A stretch of 5,801 nucleotides of DNA from positions 1-5,801 of the forward strand of contig JAZQEC010000035.1 in the NCBI GenBank assembly GCA_045538755.1, in the 5' to 3' direction. Shown piece after piece: positions 1 through 4,480 of the stretch. The translations under genes were made by a program, and so were the position numbers. The notes beneath the pieces are model-generated. The model was given only the letters and a program-made list of their open reading frames with translations, did no database searches and was not told the origin of the DNA. Source of the stretch: UBA1738 sp045538755 (GTDB lineage: Bacteria; Bacillota; Clostridia; UBA1381). Numbering within the stretch: the first letter of the stretch is position 1; every line of letters starts with the position of its first letter.

Positions 1-11
1 AAACGGATATG

Positions 12-40
12 TAGAAATTTTAATATTTATGTGGTATAAT
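12..40 (+). promoter_or_regulatory. Probable sigma-A promoter of the DUF5714-arsC-reductase operon
   Basis: A perfect -10 box TATAAT lies at 35-40 and is preceded by TG at 32-33, which makes it an extended -10. The -35 region TAGAAA at 12-17 matches the TTGACA consensus at four of six positions, with a 17-base spacer. The predicted start is near 47, giving a leader of about 58 nt before the first ATG. No other promoter-like site is visible before the third gene, so this one probably serves all three. Confidence 0.65.
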
Positions 41-43
41 AAC

Positions 44-67
44 TTTGATAAGCTGAAAGATATCAAA
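44..67. promoter_or_regulatory. Inverted repeat at the transcription start, possible operator
   Basis: TTTGATA at 44-50 is the exact reverse complement of TATCAAA at 61-67, separated by 10 bases. It begins four bases after the -10 box, a typical position for a repressor site. ArsR/SmtB-family sites often contain ATCAA/TTGAT half-sites, which fits the arsC-like gene downstream. However, the half-site order and spacing are not a textbook match, no regulator gene is in the window, and AT-rich DNA gives 7-base repeats by chance. Confidence 0.35.
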
Positions 68-104
68 CCCATGCTAAAATTTTACTGTTTTTAAGGATAA
101 CTTT

Positions 105-785
105 ATGAAAGACGAATGTTTAATCTGCGGAGCAAAACTTCAATATTTAGAAAACGATACCGAGATGGAATGTGCTCTCTGCCACAAAAAAGAAACAAGC
201 AAAACCGCTTGTGAAAAAGGTCATTACGTGTGTAACGATTGCCACACAAGAGGAATGGATAGTATCATAGGGCTCTGCCTTGCCGAAACGTCAAACAACC
301 CGATAGAAATTATCCGAAAACTAATGGTTCTGCCGTTTTGCCATATGCACGGACCGGAGCATCACGTTATGGTGGGTGCGGCACTGCTGACTGCTTATAA
401 GAACGCCGGCGGTAATATTGATTTACCGAAAGCATTGGTTGAAATGCAATCACGTGGCAAACAAGTCCCCGGCGGTGCTTGCGGTTTTTGGGGCGCTTGC
501 GGTGCAGGAATCAGTGCAGGTATGTTTGTGTCTGTCATCACCGGTTCTACACCCCTTGCTAATGAAGCGTGGGGGCTTTCCAACCAAATGACGTCATCTG
601 CCCTTGAAGCTATTGGCAAAATAGGCGGTCCACGCTGTTGTAAGCGCGATTCCTATCTTGCGATAATCAAAGCGGTGGAGTTTGTAAAAAAGCATTTTGG
701 TATAGAAATGGAGCTTGGTAAAATTAAATGTATTCACTCGGCACATAATAATCAATGTATTAAAGAGAGGTGCCCGTTCAGATGA
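105..785 (+). CDS. Cysteine-rich DUF5714-like protein
   Basis: A 226-residue protein of unknown function that resembles the DUF5714 family; the assignment is from memory of its motifs. It has 16 cysteines. The N-terminus looks like a zinc-ribbon or rubredoxin-like module with C5-x2-C8, C23-x2-C26, C36 and C43-x2-C46. The middle carries an M-H-G-P-E-H-H motif (residues 81-87) and a glycine-rich stretch with C126 and C132. A C178-C179 pair follows, and the tail has C209-x8-C218-x4-C223. No signal peptide or clear membrane segment is seen, so it should be cytoplasmic. The start ATG has AAGGA at 93-97, seven bases upstream. Its stop overlaps the start of the arsC-like gene (ATGA, 782-785), which implies translational coupling. 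Zinc, iron-sulfur or thiol chemistry is plausible, but no reaction can be assigned. Confidence 0.8.
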   Translation: MKDECLICGAKLQYLENDTEMECALCHKKETSKTACEKGHYVCNDCHTRGMDSIIGLCLAETSNNPIEIIRKLMVLPFCHMHGPEHHVMVGAALLTAYKNAGGNIDLPKALVEMQSRGKQVPGGACGFWGACGAGISAGMFVSVITGSTPLANEAWGLSNQMTSSALEAIGKIGGPRCCKRDSYLAIIKAVEFVKKHFGIEMELGKIKCIHSAHNNQCIKERCPFR

Positions 786-1156
786 AGAAAATCGCCTTTC
801 TTTGCGTACATAATTCCTGTCGCAGTCAGATTGCCGAGGCACTGGGCAAACACCTACGTGGCAATGAGTTTGACTTTTATTCAGCGGGAACCGAAACCAA
901 ACCGCAGATCAATCAGGACGCTGTGAGATTGATGAAACAGCTCTACGGGATCGATATGGAAAAGACGCAATACAGTAAAACCATCGACAAAATCCCCACG
1001 CCCGATATGGTCATTTCTATGGGATGTGACGTGGGCTGCCCCTATATCGGCAAAGCCTTTGACGATAACTGGAACCTGCCCGATCCCACGGGCAAAAGCG
1101 ACGAGGTGTTTTTTGAGGTTATCAAGAGAATAGAAGAAAATATCAAAGGGCTATAA
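782..1156 (+). CDS. arsC: Thioredoxin-type arsenate reductase / low-molecular-weight phosphatase-fold protein
   Basis: A 124-residue protein of the low-molecular-weight tyrosine phosphatase fold. The P-loop C8-V-H-N-S-C-R14-S is the CX5R anion-binding site, with C8 as the nucleophile. The D101-P-T-G motif supplies the expected general acid. C82 and C86 fall where arsenate reductases of this fold keep the two cysteines that relay a disulfide to thioredoxin; plain phosphatases lack them. Together these favour reduction of arsenate to arsenite over protein phosphatase activity. The cysteine spacing (C-x3-C) is shorter than the C-x6-C I recall for plasmid pI258 ArsC. I chose ATG 782 because the protein then begins M-K-K-I-A-F-L-C as in the family and overlaps the previous stop by four bases; a GTG at 770 would add four residues but would leave its AGAGAGG site too close. 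No arsenite exporter or ArsR gene is visible here. Confidence 0.85.
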   Translation: MKKIAFLCVHNSCRSQIAEALGKHLRGNEFDFYSAGTETKPQINQDAVRLMKQLYGIDMEKTQYSKTIDKIPTPDMVISMGCDVGCPYIGKAFDDNWNLPDPTGKSDEVFFEVIKRIEENIKGL

Positions 1157-1191
1157 TACTCATATAAAACCGTTATAAAGAGGTGAACAGG

Positions 1192-2862
1192 ATGAAAACC
1201 GTTATTATAGGCGGTGTTGCAGGCGGTGCAACGGCGGCGGCGCGGCTACGCAGACTGGATGAAAAAGCAGAGATCATTATTTTAGAGCGCGGCGAATACG
1301 TGTCCTTTGCCAACTGCGGTCTGCCGTATTATATCGGCGGTGTCATCACCGACCGCGGGGACTTGACTTTGCAGACTCCCCAAAGCTTTAAGGTGCGTTT
1401 TAATATCGACGTCAGGGTACTCAATGAGGCAGTTAAGATAAGCCCCGATACCAAAACCGTCACCGTCAAAGATCTTCGCACGGGCGAAACCTATGAAGAA
1501 ACCTACGACAACCTCATTTTGTCTATGGGTGCAGAACCTATACGGCCGAACATCGACGGTGCTGACGGCAGCAACGTTTTCACCCTTCGCAACATTCCTG
1601 ATACCTTGAAGATCAGGAATTATATCGATACCGCAAAGCCGCGCTCGGCTGTGGTGATCGGCGGCGGATATATCGGCGTTGAGATGGCGGAGAATTTAGT
1701 CGAAGCGGGGCTAAAGGTTTCCATCATCGAGCTTGCCGACCATCTGATAGCACCCCTCGACTTTGATATGGCGGCGGACGTTCACCGCTATATTAAATCA
1801 AAAGGCGTTTACCTGCACCTGAATAACGGTGTAAAGGCGATAAGCGGTAACACCGTCATTTTGCAAAACGGCGAGATCACCGCCGATATGATCATACTGT
1901 CTGTCGGTGTCCGTCCCGAGACGGCTATCGCAAAGGACTGCGGAATAGAACTCAATCCGCGCGGAAGCATTGTTGTCAACAACAAAATGCAGACCAACCT
2001 TCCGAACATTTACGCCGTTGGTGATGCGGTCGAGGTGGAGGATTTCATCACAAAGAAACCTGCCTTTATTCCGCTTGCGGGGCCTGCTAATAAGCAGGGC
2101 AGAATTGCCGCCGATAATATCGCGGGATGCGAGAGCGTTTATACCGGCACGCAAGGTTCGGCGGTTTTAAAACTCTTTGATATGACCGTTGCCACCACGG
2201 GACTTAACGAAAAGTCGGCTCAAGCGGCGGGGATTGATTACGATAAGACCTATACCTATTCGGCATCCCACGCCACCTATTATCCCGGTGCGGCGCAGAT
2301 GTCCATCAAAGCGCTGTGGGATAAGAAAACGCTGAAGATCATCGGCGCGCAGATCGTCGGTTTTGACGGCGTGGACAAGCGTATGGACGTGCTTGCCACC
2401 GCCATCCGTTTCGGTGCAAAGATCACCGACCTTACCACCTTGGAGCTCTGCTATGCGCCGCCTTTTGGCAGCGCGAAAGACCCTGTCAATATGCTCGGCT
2501 TTGTTGCCGAAAATATCGTCAGCGGAAAACTAAAACAGTTCTTCTGGCACGACGTGGAAAACCTTCCCCGCGACGGCAGTGTGTTCCTGCTCGACACTCG
2601 TACACCGTATGAGGTGATGCAAGGCAAGATAAACGGATTTGTGAATATCCCGCTTGATAAACTGCGTGGGCGACTTGACGAAATTCCGAAAGACAGACCT
2701 ATCTACGTTCATTGCCATTCGGGACTCCGTTCCTACCTCGCCTGCCGAATACTCACAGGCAACGGCTACAACTGCTATAACCTTGCAGGTGGCTGGCGGC
2801 TCTATGAATCGGTCATCAACGAGCGCACCGTCCCCGAATACTCCTGCAAAGACTGTAAATAA
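1192..2862 (+). CDS. FAD-dependent CoA-disulfide/persulfide reductase with C-terminal rhodanese domain
   Basis: A 556-residue flavoprotein of the CoADR-Rhd type (known members include the Bacillus anthracis CoA-disulfide reductase-rhodanese and the Shewanella persulfide reductase Npsr). Visible in order: N-terminal FAD-binding G-G-V-A-G-G at 7-12; active-site C42 in F-A-N-C-G-L-P-Y-Y; NAD(P)H-binding G-G-G-Y-I-G at 157-162; second FAD motif Y-A-V-G-D at 274-278; Y363/Y364 and Y421 where the family keeps tyrosines near the CoA site; then a rhodanese domain at about 452-545 with catalytic C508 in H-C-H-S-G-L-R. Both active-site cysteines are intact, so it should reduce CoA disulfide or CoA persulfide with NADH and handle sulfane sulfur. 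An unusual C552-x2-C555 lies at the extreme C-terminus. The start is ATG 1192, six bases after AGAGGTG; a GTG at 1183 lies inside that site. It follows the arsC-like gene by 35 bases with no terminator between, so it is co-transcribed. Confidence 0.9.
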   Translation: MKTVIIGGVAGGATAAARLRRLDEKAEIIILERGEYVSFANCGLPYYIGGVITDRGDLTLQTPQSFKVRFNIDVRVLNEAVKISPDTKTVTVKDLRTGETYEETYDNLILSMGAEPIRPNIDGADGSNVFTLRNIPDTLKIRNYIDTAKPRSAVVIGGGYIGVEMAENLVEAGLKVSIIELADHLIAPLDFDMAADVHRYIKSKGVYLHLNNGVKAISGNTVILQNGEITADMIILSVGVRPETAIAKDCGIELNPRGSIVVNNKMQTNLPNIYAVGDAVEVEDFITKKPAFIPLAGPANKQGRIAADNIAGCESVYTGTQGSAVLKLFDMTVATTGLNEKSAQAAGIDYDKTYTYSASHATYYPGAAQMSIKALWDKKTLKIIGAQIVGFDGVDKRMDVLATAIRFGAKITDLTTLELCYAPPFGSAKDPVNMLGFVAENIVSGKLKQFFWHDVENLPRDGSVFLLDTRTPYEVMQGKINGFVNIPLDKLRGRLDEIPKDRPIYVHCHSGLRSYLACRILTGNGYNCYNLAGGWRLYESVINERTVPEYSCKDCK

Positions 2863-2963
2863 GTGTGGCTATAAGTTAAGCCGATAAAGAATCGACATTG
2901 TGTTGCACTTCCGTTCATAATGCTGACGCGTCACATTCATTGTAATATTTATAATCGCAATAT

Positions 2964-3002
2964 AAAAAAGCCTCTGGAATCGTTTGATTCCAGAGGTTTT
3001 TT
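2964..3002. terminator. Bidirectional Rho-independent terminator between convergent genes
   Basis: An 11-base perfect stem (CCTCTGGAATC at 2971-2981 and its complement at 2986-2996) with a GTTT loop is flanked by six A on the left (2964-2969) and six T on the right (2997-3002). It therefore works on both strands: it ends the reductase operon, about 100 bases past its stop, and the lipoprotein mRNA, about 45 bases past its stop. The stretch 2863-2963 contains no gene that I can support. Confidence 0.92.
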
Positions 3003-3046
3003 GGTGCGGATGTTCATACGGGATTTGATATTTATATATGTATGGT

Positions 3047-3703
3047 TTAGTTTTCAATTTCAGATTTTGTGTAACTTTCTCTGTCAGCAGCAGTAACAAG
3101 AAATGTAAACTCTTCTTCTTTGCCTTCAGAATTGGGGATTTTAATAGTAATTTCGACATCCTCGGTCAAATCTTTTATTTCTGTTTCAATATCTATGCGA
3201 GCACGTCGCGTTTCTTTTTCTCCCGTTAAGAGCAGAAGATTATTGCCGGGATCTGAATACCATTCTCCACCTTTTTTTGTTTTAAGTTTTTCGTCTACAT
3301 CCAAATACTGTTCATCGTTATACTGGAAGTAAGCGCCTTCTTCCATATTGCTGTATTTTTTGCCATCGTATTTAACCGTAGCAAAAGATCCGTCATGAAA
3401 TTCAGAAGATGCTCTGTTAAGATTTTTTACTGTATAGGAAAAAGCAACATAGGTGTGACCTACAGGTGCAACATGCGGATTGTCAGCATCTGCATTAGGG
3501 TCATATTCTTTAGGAGTGAAATATGCTTCATCATTTATGTTGCTGAGTGCAACCGTAAATTCTGCAGCATTTAAAGTAAATTCAAAAATATCTGTCGAAA
3601 CTGTTTCACCCAATTTATGATAATCGCTGTTTGAAGTGTTTCCGCAAGCGTTAAGGGAAATACAAGTTGCGATTGCCAAGAGAACTGCCATAATTTTTTT
3701 CAT
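3047..3703 (-). CDS. Secreted lipoprotein, DUF4352-like, function unknown
   Basis: A 218-residue protein with a type II signal peptide: K2-K3, a hydrophobic core at about residues 5-15, and lipobox L17-N-A-C20, so it should be lipid-anchored at C20 on the outer face of the membrane. The mature part is acidic and rich in Asp, Glu, Asn, Tyr and Thr, with alternating hydrophobic stretches (for example T84-Y-V-A-F-S-Y-T-V and V183-E-I-T-I-K-I) that suggest a beta sandwich. That layout resembles DUF4352 and related Ig-like lipoproteins of Firmicutes, but this is a weak match and no ligand can be named. I chose ATG 3703, with AAAGG about nine bases upstream; an ATG at 3712 abuts that site. The gene is more AT-rich than its neighbours, stands alone, and lies downstream of the putative small RNA, which may be its leader. 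Confidence 0.8.
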   Translation of the reverse strand: MKKIMAVLLAIATCISLNACGNTSNSDYHKLGETVSTDIFEFTLNAAEFTVALSNINDEAYFTPKEYDPNADADNPHVAPVGHTYVAFSYTVKNLNRASSEFHDGSFATVKYDGKKYSNMEEGAYFQYNDEQYLDVDEKLKTKKGGEWYSDPGNNLLLLTGEKETRRARIDIETEIKDLTEDVEITIKIPNSEGKEEEFTFLVTAADRESYTKSEIEN

Positions 3704-3734
3704 AATTATCATCCTTTTCTGTTTATTGCGGAAT

Positions 3735-3740
3735 ATTTTA
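3735..3740 (-). promoter_or_regulatory. Possible -10 box for the lipoprotein gene
   Basis: On the minus strand TAAAAT reads 32 bases before the lipoprotein ATG. A weak -35 candidate, GTGAAA, lies about 19 bases further upstream, which is longer than ideal. The site lies just beyond the upstream terminator, as expected if the lipoprotein has its own promoter, but the evidence is thin. Confidence 0.35.
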
Positions 3741-3762
3741 TGAACACCCTACTAATGTGTTT

Positions 3763-3794
3763 CACTTTTTTATTTTCCGCAAAATAAAAAAGTG
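3763..3794. repeat. Perfect 14-base inverted repeat overlapping a terminator
   Basis: CACTTTTTTATTTT at 3763-3776 and its exact complement at 3781-3794 are separated by four bases. On the minus strand the first-transcribed arm contains the end of the terminator stem and the whole U tract of the 3781-3815 terminator, and the second arm is its A-rich complement. The two hairpins compete for three bases and the U tract. This could be chance extension of a palindromic terminator region or part of an RNA switch in front of the lipoprotein gene. Confidence 0.7.
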
Positions 3795-3815
3795 CGCCAA
3801 CCGAAGTTAACGCAC
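3781..3815 (-). terminator. Rho-independent terminator with UUCG tetraloop
   Basis: Read on the minus strand, GTGCG-TT-AAC pairs with GTT-GG-CGCAC around a TTCG loop. The ten-pair stem (3792-3815) uses two G-U wobbles, which pair only in the minus-strand RNA, so direction is clear. TTTTTTATTTT follows at 3791-3781. There is no protein gene immediately upstream on this strand; the terminator supports a non-coding transcript starting near 4000, or a premature stop in the lipoprotein leader. Confidence 0.85.
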
Positions 3816-3839
3816 CGAAAAACGCAAACTCCGATTGTC

Positions 3840-4000
3840 GCCAAACAAATTTAAATAGAATTAGAGTATCACTACCATAACCATTTAATGGAATTTGCGA
3901 TTTTACCAGATTCTAAAAATAGTTATGATAAGAAAAGGGTATAATATTCCCATAAAAAAGAAAACGATACCACTAATTCTACTTATTAAATTTGTTTGGC
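3840..4000. repeat. Long imperfect inverted repeat (arms 3840-3870 and 3966-4000)
   Basis: The outer 15 bases of the two arms, GCCAAACAAATTTAA, are perfectly complementary. TAGAATTAG and GTATC blocks also match, with 4-versus-1 and 2-versus-1 base internal loops. Just outside, ATTGT (3834-3838) and ACAAT (4001-4005) are also complementary apart from one extra base. Unequal loops rather than paired mismatches suit an RNA stem. No target-site duplication is evident, which argues against an inserted element. Confidence 0.85.
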
Positions 4001-4006
4001 ACAATT

Positions 4007-4036
4007 AGTATATCATATAAGTTTGCATAATTTCAA
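4007..4036 (-). promoter_or_regulatory. Extended -10 promoter of the putative small RNA
   Basis: On the minus strand -35 TTGAAA (4036-4031) and -10 TATACT (4012-4007) are 18 bases apart, and the -10 is preceded by TGA, forming an extended -10 (4015-4007). The predicted start, about seven bases on, is the G at 4000, exactly the first base of the long inverted repeat. Confidence 0.7.
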
Positions 4037-4044
4037 TATATTTA

Positions 4045-4099
4045 TAAAAAATCCCACCTGACATCTTTGCAGTTTTTAAACTGAAAGTGTCATAGTGGG
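4045..4099 (-). terminator. Second hairpin terminator downstream of tRNA-Pro
   Basis: A long interrupted stem: CCCAC (4053-4057) with GTGGG (4095-4099), GACA with TGTC, CTTT with AAAG, and CAGTTT (4070-4075) with AAACTG (4078-4083). On the minus strand it is followed by ATTTTTTA (4052-4045). It lies between the main tRNA terminator and the next promoter, so it probably insulates the small RNA unit from read-through. A role as an independent structured RNA cannot be excluded. Confidence 0.65.
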
Positions 4100-4115
4100 T
4101 AAAATACTTTGATAT

Positions 4116-4164
4116 AAAAATAAAAAAATGAGTATTCACAAGTCAAATCCCTTATGAATACTCA
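4116..4164 (-). terminator. Rho-independent terminator of the tRNA-Pro transcript
   Basis: A ten-base perfect stem, TGAGTATTCA (4129-4138) with TGAATACTCA (4155-4164), encloses a 16-base loop. On the minus strand it is followed by TTTTTTTATTTTT (4128-4116). It begins three bases after the tRNA CCA end. Confidence 0.9.
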
Positions 4165-4167
4165 GTA

Positions 4168-4243
4168 TGGTCCGAGTGACAGGGATCGAACCTGCGGCCT
4201 GATGGTCCCAAACCACCCGCGCTCCCAGCTGCGCCACACCCGG
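4168..4243 (-). tRNA. tRNA-Pro (anticodon UGG), CCA encoded
   Basis: The minus strand folds as a canonical 76-nt tRNA. The acceptor stem is CCGGGTG with CACTCGG, one G-U included, and the discriminator is A (4171) with CCA at 4170-4168. The D stem is GCGC/GCGC, and the anticodon stem GGTGG/CCATC encloses loop TTTGGGA. The variable region has five bases, and the T arm GCAGG-TTCGATC-CCTGT is standard. The anticodon TGG is at 4210-4208 and reads proline CCA and, by wobble, other CCN codons. It is a single tRNA flanked by a terminator downstream and a long leader upstream. Confidence 0.96.
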
Positions 4244-4432
4244 ATATCTGTTCAATTTTTTGTTTCTTGCGTGGAAGTGAAACAAACTGTTGCCAAACTC
4301 AAAATCCACGCGGTTTTGCGTTTTTTTAAACTGCCGAAAGTCTGCATAAATAAGGGCTTTTCGGGGCTTCGGTAAAACTACGGCAATTCCTGCCGGGCAC
4401 GCTCCCAAACCACGTGCGCTACCGGCCGCAAC
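4244..4432 (-). other. Long structured 5' leader of tRNA-Pro
   Basis: About 190 nt separate the predicted start near 4432 from the tRNA, which is long for a tRNA leader. On the minus strand it contains the tRNA-like hairpin at 4392-4426. A second hairpin pairs CCGAAA-AG (4364-4357) with CTTTCGG (4340-4334), and a loose hairpin pairs GCGTGG with CCACGC (4269-4274 and 4306-4311). None has a T tract, so they are not terminators on this strand. I see no second promoter close to the tRNA and no credible small gene. Confidence 0.45.
4392..4432 (-). pseudogene. tRNA-Pro-like fragment forming a leader hairpin
   Basis: On the minus strand GTGGTTTGGGA (4413-4403) is identical to the anticodon region of the tRNA-Pro 200 bases downstream (4216-4206), and both are preceded at the same distance by GCGC. 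Acceptor, D and T arms cannot be formed, so it is not a working tRNA. It folds instead as GCCGG-TAGC-GCACG, an 11-base loop carrying the tRNA-like sequence, then CGTGC-CCGGC. It may be a decayed tRNA copy or a retained mimic of the tRNA-Pro anticodon loop at the 5' end of the transcript. Confidence 0.4.
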
Positions 4433-4439
4433 AGTATAT

Positions 4440-4468
4440 ATTTTATGATATTTGCGGCGAATTGTCAA
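4440..4468 (-). promoter_or_regulatory. Strong promoter for the leader and tRNA-Pro
   Basis: On the minus strand a perfect -35 TTGACA (4468-4463) and -10 TAAAAT (4445-4440) are exactly 17 bases apart. The predicted start is near 4433-4432. The -35 box lies in the loop of the 4446-4480 palindrome, only ten bases past the maf stop codon. Confidence 0.85.
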
Positions 4469-4480
4469 CCGCAAATATCA
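4446..4480. repeat. 12-base perfect inverted repeat around the -35 box
   Basis: TGATATTTGCGG (4446-4457) and its exact complement (4469-4480) flank 11 bases holding TTGACA. The right arm includes the maf stop TGA (4480-4478), and the left arm ends one base from the -10 box. In RNA from the maf operon it forms a stable hairpin with no proper T tract after it, so it could be a weak terminator or an mRNA 3' end stabiliser. In DNA it could be an operator covering the tRNA promoter. Confidence 0.8.

Larger units (their letters stand above)
3781..4000 (-). ncRNA. Putative small structured RNA of about 220 nt, 6S-like rod
   Basis: A complete transcription unit without an ORF. A promoter at 4007-4036 predicts a start at about 4000. 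That base opens a long stem: 3966-4000 pairs with 3840-3870 through blocks of 15, 9 and 5 base pairs separated by small internal loops. Inside, my hand folding gives a central bubble of about 12 nt on the 5' side and 16-17 nt on the 3' side. A second stem follows (GGGAAU-like and AUUAUACC-like arms pairing with AUUCC and GGUAAAAU) with a large terminal loop. An alternative inner pairing, TATCATAAC with GTTATGGTA, is also possible. A tail of about 24 nt leads to the UUCG terminator. Known 6S RNA, a regulator of RNA polymerase, has this closing stem-bubble-apical stem layout and similar size, but I recognise no conserved 6S sequence. Alternatives are a lipoprotein-mRNA leader or a MITE-like repeat. 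Confidence 0.5.

Noticed and set aside
770..781. GTG start four codons upstream for the arsC-like gene
   Set aside because: The only plausible ribosome site, AGAGAGG, ends on this GTG. ATG 782 gives normal spacing, the ATGA overlap and the family's usual N-terminus.
2924..2933. Ten-base palindrome TGACGCGTCA after the reductase gene
   Set aside because: It lies in a transcribed 3' untranslated stretch with no promoter near it; a single short palindrome is not enough to call an operator.
2869..3159. Minus-strand 96-codon frame between the reductase and lipoprotein genes
   Set aside because: It crosses the bidirectional terminator and the 3' end of the lipoprotein gene in another frame, and its composition (Lys, Leu, Ile, Tyr runs) is that of translated AT-rich DNA.
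3704..3712. ATG at 3712 as the lipoprotein start
   Set aside because: The AAAGG site lies directly against it; ATG 3703 has proper spacing and gives a normal signal peptide beginning M-K-K.
3940..3945. Plus-strand TATAAT inside the small RNA region
   Set aside because: No -35 lies at the right distance and no plus-strand gene or terminator follows; it sits in a locally palindromic AT-rich part of the RNA.
3834..4005. A MITE or insertion sequence bounded by the inverted repeats
   Set aside because: No target-site duplication or transposase is seen, and a promoter and terminator fit the repeat ends precisely. It is kept only as an alternative to the RNA interpretation, since copy number cannot be checked here.
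4301..4327. Possible plus-strand terminator (ACGC/GCGT followed by seven T)
   Set aside because: The stem has only four pairs, and no plus-strand gene lies upstream in this region.
4136..4474. Minus-strand 112-codon reading frame over the tRNA-Pro locus
   Set aside because: It reads straight through the tRNA and both leader hairpins; its peptide contains the familiar V-A-Q-L-G-A-R and G-S-I-P-V-T-R pattern produced by translating a tRNA. It has no ribosome site.
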